Assembly (NCBI GenBank): GCA_002386045.1
Contig: DGEQ01000073.1
Coordinates: forward strand, 1,730 to 23,392
DNA length: 21,663 nt
DNA from: Hungateiclostridiaceae bacterium UBA3922
GTDB lineage: Bacteria > Bacillota > Clostridia > Acetivibrionales > DTU013
Direction: 5' to 3'
A program made the translations under genes and the position numbers. Below, piece by piece: positions 15,269 through 21,663 of this stretch. The number at the start of each line of letters is the position of its first letter. Positions within the stretch are counted from its first letter, which is position 1. Under the pieces are notes generated by a model, which saw only the letters and a program-made list of their open reading frames with translations, was not told the DNA's origin and did not search any database.

Positions 15269-15502
15269 GGAAGGGTGCGGTCGTCCGGTCAGCCATCAAT
15301 GGAATGCAAGCGGTATAGCAGATGCTGCCGGGTCATGAAGTCCGAATGAGGCCACAGGAACTTCAACCGGCAGCACGGACGCTGCTGGCGCTGGTCCCGA
15401 GCCACGGACGGCGAGTGAAGCGCCCTCATTGGAACGAGTGAGTCGGCATGCATCTGCCCGTGAAGCATTCCCGGATGGTGGACCGGACGACCGCACCCTT
15501 CC
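15269..15502 (+). ncRNA. Candidate structured noncoding RNA (~234 nt)
   Basis: The element is closed by a perfect 22-bp stem (15269-15290 with 15481-15502). Nested inside are CCATC/GATGG (15293-15297/15474-15478), GGAATGC/GCATTCC (15301-15307/15465-15471) and AGATGCTGCCG paired to CGGCA-T-GCATCT (15320-15330/15444-15455). Further in are AATGAGG/CCTCATT (15345-15351/15424-15430), an 8-bp hairpin 15367-15374/15381-15388 with loop ACGGAC, and CGCT/AGCG (15389-15392/15419-15422) enclosing GTCC/GGAC (15394-15397/15406-15409). The ACGGAC loop can pair with GTCCG (15340-15344), a possible pseudoknot. There is no coding potential. The + strand is preferred because its internal loops are purine-rich (GUGAA, GGAACGAG types) and the closing stem is followed by T-rich sequence. 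No promoter is recognised. Size, clade and complexity are compatible with the raiA RNA class, but I cannot confirm the family. Confidence 0.6.
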
Positions 15503-15507
15503 ATTTT

Positions 15508-15656
15508 GTGAAGTTTTTCAAGTTTTAGGCTATTTCCATGGCGATTTTATCGTTTTGCGTATACATAATCCCGCCTCACCCGTTTTACGTTTACTATAAG
15601 TCGCTAGAAAGCCGCCTTTTCCTTGAATTATGATACTAAAACTTGAAATTCTTCAC
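15508..15656. repeat. ~149-base inverted-repeat element
   Basis: Arms 15508-15528 (GTGAAGTTTTTCAAGTTTTAG) and 15636-15656 are inverted repeats of 21 bases with two mismatches. They enclose about 107 AT-rich bases without an ORF. It starts only five bases after the structured RNA candidate. It could be a small mobile-element relic, a long 3' hairpin of that transcript, or a pair of regulatory half-sites. From 15657 to 15770 I see only a short dyad around AACCGGTT (15661-15668). Confidence 0.55.
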
Positions 15657-15770
15657 ACAGAACCGGTTTTCTGCAAAAAGACGTAATACTGAGGCCTTCG
15701 ATGGATTTCAGGATATGATCGCTTCAGATACTGACGCGGCTGCCTGCTGAGATCGGATGTACAGATACCG

Positions 15771-15799
15771 TTGATTTATGTGTCATCCTGCGCTAACAT
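15771..15799 (+). promoter_or_regulatory. Possible promoter of the pseudouridine synthase gene
   Basis: TTGATT (15771-15776) and TAACAT (15794-15799) with a 17-base spacer lie about 30 bases before the ATG at 15829. The -10 is imperfect, so this is tentative. Confidence 0.4.
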
Positions 15800-15828
15800 T
15801 GAGATAATACGCTTTACCGGTGAAGACG

Positions 15829-16737
15829 ATGAGACTTGCCCTGGAAATAAATGCCGAAGACTGCGGCAAAACAGTCAGACAGCTTCTCAAAACCAGGCTG
15901 CACTTATCGGAGAGACTGCTCAAAAAACTCAAGCAGTCCGGCGGGATATTGCTCAATTCAGCCCCGGTCCATGTAAATGCAAGGGTGACCGCAGGCGATA
16001 TCCTCGAGGCCCTGATTGAATTCGACGAGCAGAACGAGGATATCATACCAGAGTACATGGACCTCGATATAATTTTCGAGGATGAATGCCTGATTGCAGT
16101 AAACAAGCCGCCGGGAGTCGTCGTGCATCCATCCGCGAGGCATTTTACGGGTACCGTGGCCAACGGCCTCATGCATTACCTCCTCTCAAGGAACAGGAAG
16201 ACGCTGATACGTCCCGTGAGCAGGCTTGACAGGGACACTTCCGGCATCCTGGTATTCGCGCTCAACCCATATGTGCAGCACATCCTTGCCCGTCAGATGC
16301 AGGACGGCGTTTACCACAAGGAATACCTCGGTATCGTGCATGGTACGTTTTCCTCCGCCGGCGGGACAATAGACATGCCCATCGAAAGACTTCCCGGCAG
16401 CATCATGCTCCGGCGCGTTTCAGCGGGCGGTGCCCCATCGGTGACCCATTACGAGGTGATCGAACAGTTTGCCGACTGCGCCTTGTTAAGGTTCAGGCTC
16501 ATCACAGGGAGGACTCACCAGATAAGGGTACATTGCCAGGCCGCAGGCCATCCTCTCCTCGGTGATACCCTCTACACACTGCCCGAGTATGAAAACAGGC
16601 ACACCGGGCTCATTGGCAGGCAGGCCCTCCATTCCGCCCATGTCTCGTTCACCCACCCCGTTTCAGGCCAGCCCGTGGTACTTGCGGCGCCATTGCCGGA
16701 TGATATGACCCGGGTGCTGGAAATATTAAGAAAATAA
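15829..16737 (+). CDS. RluA/RluD-family pseudouridine synthase
   Basis: The enzyme isomerises uridine to pseudouridine in structured RNA, usually 23S rRNA. The 302-residue product has an N-terminal S4 RNA-binding domain (about 14-62, LLKKLKQSGGILLN), then the catalytic domain. The catalytic motif is SRLDRDTSGIL with Asp134 as the nucleophile; most relatives have His where this protein has Ser131. Later conserved parts are KEYLGIVHG, GRTHQIRVHCQAAGHPLLGD and a C-terminal HSAHVSF. A GTG three codons upstream (15820) keeps the frame. The ATG at 15829 is preferred because GGTG lies about six bases before it, although the site is weak. The target uridine cannot be told from sequence. It appears to be a single-gene unit, followed by a MerR-like gene with its own promoter. 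Confidence 0.93.
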   Translation: MRLALEINAEDCGKTVRQLLKTRLHLSERLLKKLKQSGGILLNSAPVHVNARVTAGDILEALIEFDEQNEDIIPEYMDLDIIFEDECLIAVNKPPGVVVHPSARHFTGTVANGLMHYLLSRNRKTLIRPVSRLDRDTSGILVFALNPYVQHILARQMQDGVYHKEYLGIVHGTFSSAGGTIDMPIERLPGSIMLRRVSAGGAPSVTHYEVIEQFADCALLRFRLITGRTHQIRVHCQAAGHPLLGDTLYTLPEYENRHTGLIGRQALHSAHVSFTHPVSGQPVVLAAPLPDDMTRVLEILRK

Positions 16738-16746
16738 CTCCTCCCA

Positions 16747-16775
16747 TTTACTGTATTTTCCATATATGGTATCAT
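16747..16775 (+). promoter_or_regulatory. Promoter of the MerR-like gene with a palindrome in its spacer
   Basis: TTTACT (16747-16752) and TATCAT (16770-16775) are 17 bases apart. The spacer ends in a perfect palindrome, CCATATATGG (16760-16769), abutting the -10. MerR-type proteins often bind dyads in this position, so autoregulation is possible, but the usual 19-base spacer is absent. Confidence 0.5.
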
Positions 16776-16807
16776 TATGGCAGTTCTACTATCCGGGAGG
16801 AATCCAT

Positions 16808-17377
16808 ATGGAAGTACTAAAGGAAAGATATTCGATCACTGAACTTGGCGAAATGCTCCAGTTATCCGATCACACACTGAGATTTTATGAAAAGGAATGT
16901 GAGCTGGAAGTTCCCAAGGATGAAAGAGGCAGGCGCTACTACACCCCAGAACTGGCAAACACGATGTACAAGATAAAGCTGATGCGCAGCGAAGGTCTCG
17001 AACTGAAAGCCATAAAAAAGATACTCCAGCAGGACCGCATGTTTTTCCCGCCCCCGGCAGCGGACGACACCACCACGTCCCTTGCGCCGCCTGCAGGCAG
17101 GGAAATCGCATCCGTCCAGGCAATACTGGATGAAATAGGCAGACGGCTTGCAAAGGAAATAAGCTACGAACTGGACAGCACCCGCGAACATCTTTCCAGG
17201 GAGATCGCAAAAAGTAAGCTCGAAATCGGCGCCTGCGTGGAAAACAGCATCCGGAGGCTTGAAAACAGGATGGAGAAACATTACGAGGAAGTGGACAGGG
17301 CACTGCTACGATGGAGGAAAAGAAACACAGGTAATATCATAAAGAGGATGTACTACCGCATTTTCGGGGTGAGATAA
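16808..17377 (+). CDS. MerR-like DNA-binding coiled-coil protein
   Basis: The 189-residue product has a MerR-type winged helix at the N-terminus (about 7-72): YSITELGEMLQLSDHTLRFYEKE, then a wing with RGRRYYTPE and LELKAIKKIL. A proline/threonine-rich linker follows (about 78-97). The rest is a charged coiled coil (about 105-170) and a basic tail (RWRKRNTGNIIKRMYYRIFGVR). No effector-binding domain or metal-binding cysteine cluster is visible. An HTH plus coiled coil of this size recalls RacA, the B. subtilis protein that anchors chromosomes to DivIVA at poles during sporulation, but this similarity is only architectural. A transcription regulator is equally possible. The ATG at 16808 has an excellent GGGAGGA site. 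An in-frame GTG at 16766 overlaps the promoter and is rejected. Confidence 0.8.
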   Translation: MEVLKERYSITELGEMLQLSDHTLRFYEKECELEVPKDERGRRYYTPELANTMYKIKLMRSEGLELKAIKKILQQDRMFFPPPAADDTTTSLAPPAGREIASVQAILDEIGRRLAKEISYELDSTREHLSREIAKSKLEIGACVENSIRRLENRMEKHYEEVDRALLRWRKRNTGNIIKRMYYRIFGVR

Positions 17378-17443
17378 CGGCCGCGTCAAAATCTGCGGGT
17401 ATCAAAGGACCTGGCTTATCTGCCCGGAATTATCAGGGCATGC

Positions 17444-17476
17444 AAAAACACCACCTATATCCAAAGTGGTGTTTTT
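17444..17476. terminator. Bidirectional terminator between the MerR-like gene and spo0A
   Basis: AAAAACACCAC (17444-17454) and GTGGTGTTTTT (17466-17476) form a perfect 11-bp stem with an 11-base loop and flanking T-runs in both directions. It lies 66 bases after the MerR-like stop and 54 after the spo0A stop, so it can end both convergent transcripts. Confidence 0.9.
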
Positions 17477-17530
17477 CGTTCTGACCTGATGCGGGAAGTC
17501 CTGGTTTTTGCTGAAACCCGGTACACAGTT

Positions 17531-18334
17531 TCAGCCGACTTTCATGTCAAGCCGCAGCTTGTCCGCGACCATTGCTATGAACTCTGAATTTGTAGGCTTT
17601 CCTTTGCCGTGGCTGACTGTATATCCGAACAGGGCGTCTATGGTCTCGACCTGTCCCCTGCTCCACGCGACTTCGATGGCATGCCTGATGGCCCTTTCGA
17701 CCCTGCTTGGCGTGGTGTTGTACGTGCGTGCGATCGAAGGATACAACTGCTTGGTTATGGAATTTATTATATCGAGATCCTTGACAACCATTATGATAGC
17801 ATCACGCAGGTACTGGTATCCCTTAATATGGGCCGGCACACCGATCTCGTGCATGATATTCGTGACTTCTACCTCGAGATTTCGCTGTGATGGAGCCCTG
17901 TAGGTCGCCTTGACGTCCGAGACATAATCTGACCTGATGATAGGGCTGTGATTCGAACCCTTGAGCTGCCTTATGCGTGATACGAGAACATCCATATCGA
18001 ACGGTTTCACTATGTAATACTCGGCTCCCAGCGCCAGGGCCCTCTGGGTTATCTTGTCCTGTCCCACTGCAGAAAGGACGATGAAAAGCGGTCGCTTTTT
18101 CATCTGCGTAGTCCGCATCTTTTCCAGCACACCCAACCCGTCCAGGTGCGGCATGATTATGTCCAGGATCGCTATGTCGGGCATTTTATCGATGATCAGA
18201 TCACAAGCTTCATTGCCGTCTTTTGCCACACCAACGACCTCGATGTCACCCTGGCTGTTCAGATATTCGGACAGGATCTCACTGAATTCCTTATTGTCAT
18301 CCGCTATGATGACCTGGATCTTGTTATCCGGCAA
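17531..18334 (-). CDS. spo0A: Stage 0 sporulation response regulator Spo0A
   Basis: This is the master regulator of entry into sporulation; phosphorylated Spo0A binds 0A boxes and activates or represses early sporulation genes. The 267-residue product has a receiver domain (about 5-125) with the acidic pair Asp12-Asp13, the phosphorylated Asp58 in ILDIIMPHLDG and the lysine of YIVKPF. It also has the C-terminal Spo0A effector domain (about 160-267), including VPAHIKGYQYLRDAI, SITKQLYPSIA and the recognition helix region SRVERAIRHAIEVAWSRG. The start is a TTG at 18334, preceded by GGAGGG about nine bases away. Upstream in-frame codons back to 18433 overlap the promoter. The order recN-spoIVB-spo0A is the classical Firmicutes one. 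Confidence 0.97.
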   Translation of the reverse strand: MPDNKIQVIIADDNKEFSEILSEYLNSQGDIEVVGVAKDGNEACDLIIDKMPDIAILDIIMPHLDGLGVLEKMRTTQMKKRPLFIVLSAVGQDKITQRALALGAEYYIVKPFDMDVLVSRIRQLKGSNHSPIIRSDYVSDVKATYRAPSQRNLEVEVTNIMHEIGVPAHIKGYQYLRDAIIMVVKDLDIINSITKQLYPSIARTYNTTPSRVERAIRHAIEVAWSRGQVETIDALFGYTVSHGKGKPTNSEFIAMVADKLRLDMKVG

Positions 18335-18379
18335 GTGAACACACCCTCCATTCCATACAAGTTTTTTACTGATGTTTCC

Positions 18380-18408
18380 ATTATATTTTGTCTTTTTATT
18401 ATAATCAA
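18380..18408 (-). promoter_or_regulatory. Sigma-A-type promoter of spo0A
   Basis: On the minus strand, TTGATT (18403-18408) and a perfect TATAAT (18380-18385) are 17 bases apart, about 50 bases before the spo0A start. Further upstream, TTTGTCACA on the + strand (18456-18464) is a weak match to the 0A box, which would allow autoregulation. I saw no clear sigma-H promoter. Confidence 0.7.
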
Positions 18409-18477
18409 GTATTATTTTATCATCGCCTTCCATTTTTTAAGTATATCTCTTTATTTTTGTCACAGAAAACCCCTGTT

Positions 18478-19851
18478 TTAAGCTGTTTCGCCGACATATA
18501 CCCGTGCCGGCGCCCCGGGACCCCATGTTTTATTTCCTTGAATTTCCATTTTTTTCCTGTAAGCAGTCTGCGCTGCGTTCATAAGCATCGTTTCTATGAA
18601 TATCCCATAACCTCTCGTCGGATCGTTTACAAGTACATGCGTCACAGCCCCTACTATCCTGCCGTCCTGTATCACCGGGCTCCCGGACATGCCCTGGACT
18701 ATTCCTCCCGTGGTCTTAAGCAGCCTCTCATCCGTTATTTTTATTATCATCCCTTTTGAGCCGTTGAGGCTTTGCCTGGAAACTTTCTGGATAACGATAT
18801 CATACTCTTCGATATTTTTCCCGTCTATATTCGACAGGATCTTAGCCGGACCTTCCCTGATGTTCGCCCTGACTCCCACAGGATATATCCTTCCCCTGAG
18901 CCTTCCCATGGCGTCCCTGTCAAGTTTGCCGTATATCCCGACTTCCGTGTTCGCCAGTATCGTTCCAAGATGCCTCCCTTCAGAAAAAACTCCTTTCAGT
19001 TCTCCCGGTATGCCCGATCTGCTCATTTTGACTCCCAGTATATCGGATTCCAGTATTTCACCCGTCTTCACCGACATGAGCGTCCCCGTGTCGACATCCG
19101 TTATGCCGTGGCCCAGGGCACCGAATTTGCCGGTATCCGGGTCATAAAACGTAAGCGTTCCGATCCCGGCAGTGCTGTCGCGGACCCACAGGCCTATGTG
19201 GTACCTGCCGTCCTCGGACGACCTTGCAGGCGTCACCAGGGTCTCCTGTACGGTCTCCCCTGTTTTGAACCTTATTTTCAGCGGTTTTCCTCCGCTCTGC
19301 TCTATCGCATCCACAAGGTCGTCGATACTCCCGGCTGCCTTACCGTTTACGGCTGTTATCACGCTTCCGGGCTTTATGCCCGTGTTCCTGGCGGGTACGA
19401 TTTTCTCGTCGCCCGAGATAACGCTGGATATGCCGATCACCAGGATGCCGTCCAGTTTTATTTTTACTCCTACCGTATTCCCGCAGGCCACAAGGTTTTT
19501 ATTGGAAACAACGTCCACGTTTATGGTTTTTACCGGGATGACGCCGAAAAACCGCAGGTTGAGCTTCAGGCTGCCGCCCTTGTCCGAACTGAGCGAAACC
19601 GGTCTTGACAGCCCGAAGTGGTTATAGGGCCTTTCGATAGTTTTTTCGTCGATTTTCAGGATACCTTCGGTATCAGCTTTTATACTGATGGGAAAAAGAC
19701 TGCCGATATCGTATTGATACTCTTCCCCTTCGATCAGAACCATTTCACCGGGAACGGTCATGACGACCTTTATGACTGAAACACCCGTTACCGCGATTGC
19801 AGCTGACAGCAAAATAAAAAGTGCCTTTATCACAAATGCGGATTTTTTCAT
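18478..19851 (-). CDS. spoIVB: SpoIVB sporulation signalling protease
   Basis: In the B. subtilis model, SpoIVB is made in the forespore, crosses into the intermembrane space and cleaves SpoIVFA, triggering pro-sigma-K processing. The 457-residue product has one N-terminal membrane anchor (about 7-31), a PDZ domain (about 135-205, with NTGIKPGSVITAVNG) and an SA/S55-type serine protease domain. The likely triad is His248 (ALGHG), Asp374 (KITDERLL) and Ser389 (GMSGSPV). Spacing agrees with the known SpoIVB residues. All three are present, so it should be active. The ATG has a GGAGG site. It lies between recN and spo0A. A hairpin downstream of recN and a possible own promoter suggest separate expression. 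Confidence 0.96.
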   Translation of the reverse strand: MKKSAFVIKALFILLSAAIAVTGVSVIKVVMTVPGEMVLIEGEEYQYDIGSLFPISIKADTEGILKIDEKTIERPYNHFGLSRPVSLSSDKGGSLKLNLRFFGVIPVKTINVDVVSNKNLVACGNTVGVKIKLDGILVIGISSVISGDEKIVPARNTGIKPGSVITAVNGKAAGSIDDLVDAIEQSGGKPLKIRFKTGETVQETLVTPARSSEDGRYHIGLWVRDSTAGIGTLTFYDPDTGKFGALGHGITDVDTGTLMSVKTGEILESDILGVKMSRSGIPGELKGVFSEGRHLGTILANTEVGIYGKLDRDAMGRLRGRIYPVGVRANIREGPAKILSNIDGKNIEEYDIVIQKVSRQSLNGSKGMIIKITDERLLKTTGGIVQGMSGSPVIQDGRIVGAVTHVLVNDPTRGYGIFIETMLMNAAQTAYRKKMEIQGNKTWGPGAPARVYVGETA

Positions 19852-19869
19852 CGTTCAACCTCCTGCAAG

Positions 19870-19900
19870 TAAGTTAACCCTTTGCAAAATCAATTATTCA
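19870..19900 (-). promoter_or_regulatory. Possible sporulation (sigma-G/F-type) promoter of spoIVB
   Basis: On the minus strand, TGAATA (19895-19900) matches the sigma-G -35 consensus. It is followed after 17 bases by a TTAACTTA region (19870-19877), an imperfect -10. The same bases read as a poor sigma-A promoter. The call rests partly on the known forespore control of spoIVB. Confidence 0.35.
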
Positions 19901-19937
19901 AACAATTAAATGAACAGAAGGAAAAATGGACAGAAAA

Positions 19938-19966
19938 GAAAAAAATCCGGCGTATGAGCCGGATTT
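19938..19966 (-). terminator. Terminator of recN
   Basis: AAATCCGGC (19943-19951) and GCCGGATTT (19958-19966) form a perfect 9-bp stem with a 6-base loop. On the minus strand a run of U, encoded by the A-tract from 19938, follows. It lies 18 bases after the recN stop, so recN and spoIVB are probably separate transcripts. Confidence 0.85.
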
Positions 19967-19983
19967 TGTTGTTTATTTCTGAT

Positions 19984-21663
19984 TTAGCAGGCCGTTCTCG
20001 ACTTTTTGGCGGTTTTGATCATTTCTTCTGCATATTTCAGCGACGCTTCCGTGGCTTCTCCGCCCAGGAGCCTTGCGATCTCCCTTGTCTTGCCGCCGTC
20101 GTCCAGCCTGGTCACTTTCGTCGTGGTCTTTTCTTTCTCCACCATTTTTTCGATCAGGTAATTGTGGTCCGCCATGCATGCGATCTGCGGCTGATGCGTC
20201 ACACAAAGTACCTGGTGGCTGCGGGAAATGTAGGACAGTTTCTCGCCGACTTTCTGGGCCGCCCGTCCGCTTATCCCCGTGTCGATCTCGTCGAATATCA
20301 GCACCGGGATACTGTCGACCTCCGCAAGGATGGTCTTTATCGCCAGCATCACTCTCGACATTTCTCCGCCGGATGCGATACGCGCCAGCGGTTTGAGTGG
20401 TTCTCCGACGTTTGGGGATATGAGGAACTCCACCCTGTCCAGGCCGTTGCTGCCGAATCTCCTGCCCGGATCGTCGGGCGCCTCGGCATCGAATCGTATA
20501 TCTGCCCGGAACTTTACCCTTTTCATCTCGAGGTCGTCCAGCTGTTGCATGATCTCACGCTCGAGCAGGGAGGCGGCTTTCACCCGTTCTTCGTTCAGCT
20601 TCCGGGCAGCCTGGTAAAGCTGTTTTTCAAGCTCTTCCATCTCTTCTTCCAGTGCTTTTGCTGTTTCTTCGCTCTTTTCAAGCTCTTCCAGATGCTTTTC
20701 GGCTTCCTGGCAGAAACTGTGTATTTCCGGGATCGAATTACCGTATTTTCTTTTAAGCCTGTATATGAGGTCGAGCCTTTCCTCTATCTCGTCAAGCAGT
20801 GCGGGATCGTATTCTATGCTCTCAAAGCCCTGCCTTATATCTCCTGCCAGATCCTCAAGCTGGAAAACCAGGTCCTGCAGCCTGCCGTATATTTCACCGT
20901 AACTTTCGTCAAGCGCTGCGATTGCACCAAGCTGCACCAGCGATTCGTTCATCGAATCCAGCGCGGATCTTCCGCCCGAGCCGGCAGACAGCAGATCATA
21001 CACTGAGGCCAGGGTGCCCGATATCTTTTCCGCATTGACAAGCAGGGTTTTCTGCCTGTTCAGTTCCTCTTCCTCTTCTGCCTTCAGCTTTGCTTTCCGT
21101 ATCTCGTCTACCTGGAACCTCAGAAGATCCATTTTCCTTTCCCGTTCACCCGGATCGCCTGACAGCGCCCTGAGCCTTGTCCTGACATCCCTGTACTGCC
21201 CGAGCAGTTTCGTGTATCCTTCCTTTGCGGTGCGGAGGCTCTCGCCGGCGAACGAATCGAGCAGTTCTATATGGCATTCCGTTTTCAGGAGCGACTGGTT
21301 GTCATGCTGTCCATGTATGTCGATCAGCCTTTCGCCGATTGCTTTCATGAACGTTGCTGAAACCATTTTCCCGTTTATCCTGCAGGTATTTTTGCCTGAC
21401 AGCGATATCTCCCTCGACAGTATGATCGTCCCGTCCTCTTCGGGTTCCATTCCCATCTCGTTCAGTATATCCCTTACCCTTTCGGCATCGACACGGAACA
21501 CGGCTTCTATGAGAGCCTTTTCGGCACCTGTCCTGATGATATCCCTTGATACCCTGTCTCCAAGAACTGCATTGATGGAATCTATTATTATCGATTTGCC
21601 TGCTCCCGTTTCCCCCGTGAGCACGTTGAGGCCTTCACCCAGTTCCATGCTTATCTCGTCTAT
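19984..21663 (-). CDS. recN: DNA repair protein RecN (N-terminus cut by window end)
   Basis: RecN is an SMC-like ATPase that acts early in double-strand-break repair. The visible 559 residues begin IDEISMELGEGLNVL; the first dozen or so residues lie beyond the window. The ATG at 21648 is internal, because the frame stays open to the edge and family members start further upstream. Visible motifs are Walker A GETGAGKS, long coiled-coil arms through the middle, the ABC signature ASGGEMSR, Walker B VLIFDEIDTGISGR and the switch histidine region VTHQPQIA. The C-terminus is complete. Any SOS box would be outside the window. Confidence 0.97.
   Translation of the reverse strand: MDEISMELGEGLNVLTGETGAGKSIIIDSINAVLGDRVSRDIIRTGAEKALIEAVFRVDAERVRDILNEMGMEPEEDGTIILSREISLSGKNTCRINGKMVSATFMKAIGERLIDIHGQHDNQSLLKTECHIELLDSFAGESLRTAKEGYTKLLGQYRDVRTRLRALSGDPGERERKMDLLRFQVDEIRKAKLKAEEEEELNRQKTLLVNAEKISGTLASVYDLLSAGSGGRSALDSMNESLVQLGAIAALDESYGEIYGRLQDLVFQLEDLAGDIRQGFESIEYDPALLDEIEERLDLIYRLKRKYGNSIPEIHSFCQEAEKHLEELEKSEETAKALEEEMEELEKQLYQAARKLNEERVKAASLLEREIMQQLDDLEMKRVKFRADIRFDAEAPDDPGRRFGSNGLDRVEFLISPNVGEPLKPLARIASGGEMSRVMLAIKTILAEVDSIPVLIFDEIDTGISGRAAQKVGEKLSYISRSHQVLCVTHQPQIACMADHNYLIEKMVEKEKTTTKVTRLDDGGKTREIARLLGGEATEASLKYAEEMIKTAKKSRTAC

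Noticed and set aside
15269..15502. Transposon or group II intron in the gene-free gap
   Set aside because: No transposase or reverse transcriptase, no target duplication seen, and no recognisable domain V. The nested helices look like a folded RNA rather than simple terminal repeats.
15289..15504. Short ORFs on the minus strand inside the structured RNA
   Set aside because: They follow from the GC-rich inverted repeat, have no ribosome sites and no plausible protein character.

Overview
The window comes from a spore-forming, Gram-positive bacterium, most likely a member of the Clostridia. Four things support this: the recN-spoIVB-spo0A gene order, a YteA-type DksA-like protein, a sepF-yggT-divIVA division cluster, and a T-box-controlled ileS. 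Shine-Dalgarno sites are strong and GGAGG-like, and promoters are close to the sigma-A consensus. I see no rRNA, tRNA, CRISPR array or intact insertion sequence. I assigned no species.

Left part (1-4700). The first 44 bases hold the 5' end of a leftward gene. Rightward from about 224 lies a damage-response unit: a sigma-A promoter, a perfect LexA (SOS) palindrome, an unusual ~200-base leader built of competing hairpins, a Y-family DNA polymerase (dinB-like), and a 78-residue conserved-looking partner with a TTG start. Related repeats lie on both sides of the polymerase gene. Facing it is a large PAS-PAS-GGDEF-EAL c-di-GMP protein with its own promoter and terminator.

Middle part (4700-15110), all leftward. 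A DUF5665-like membrane protein is coupled to a DksA/TraR zinc-finger protein. Upstream of these are aroB and ileS, which share a transcript headed by an isoleucine T-box and end at a strong hairpin. Upstream again is a six-gene run: a YnbB-type PLP enzyme, an HlyD-like membrane adaptor, ylmE, sepF, yggT and divIVA. It appears to be read from one promoter near 15200, and it links envelope and division functions.

Intergenic part (15107-15828). This 700-base gap has no gene. It contains a ~234-base element closed by a perfect 22-bp stem, with nested helices, hairpins and a possible pseudoknot. I interpret it as a structured noncoding RNA on the + strand. A separate ~149-base inverted-repeat element follows.

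Right part (15829-21663). A RluD-type pseudouridine synthase and a MerR-like coiled-coil protein run rightward. They meet spo0A, spoIVB and recN (cut by the window end), which run leftward. A bidirectional terminator separates the two sets. Spo0A (sporulation master regulator) and SpoIVB (pro-sigma-K signalling protease) are intact by motif inspection. The best candidates for something new are the structured RNA at 15269-15502 and the switch-like leader of the SOS polymerase.
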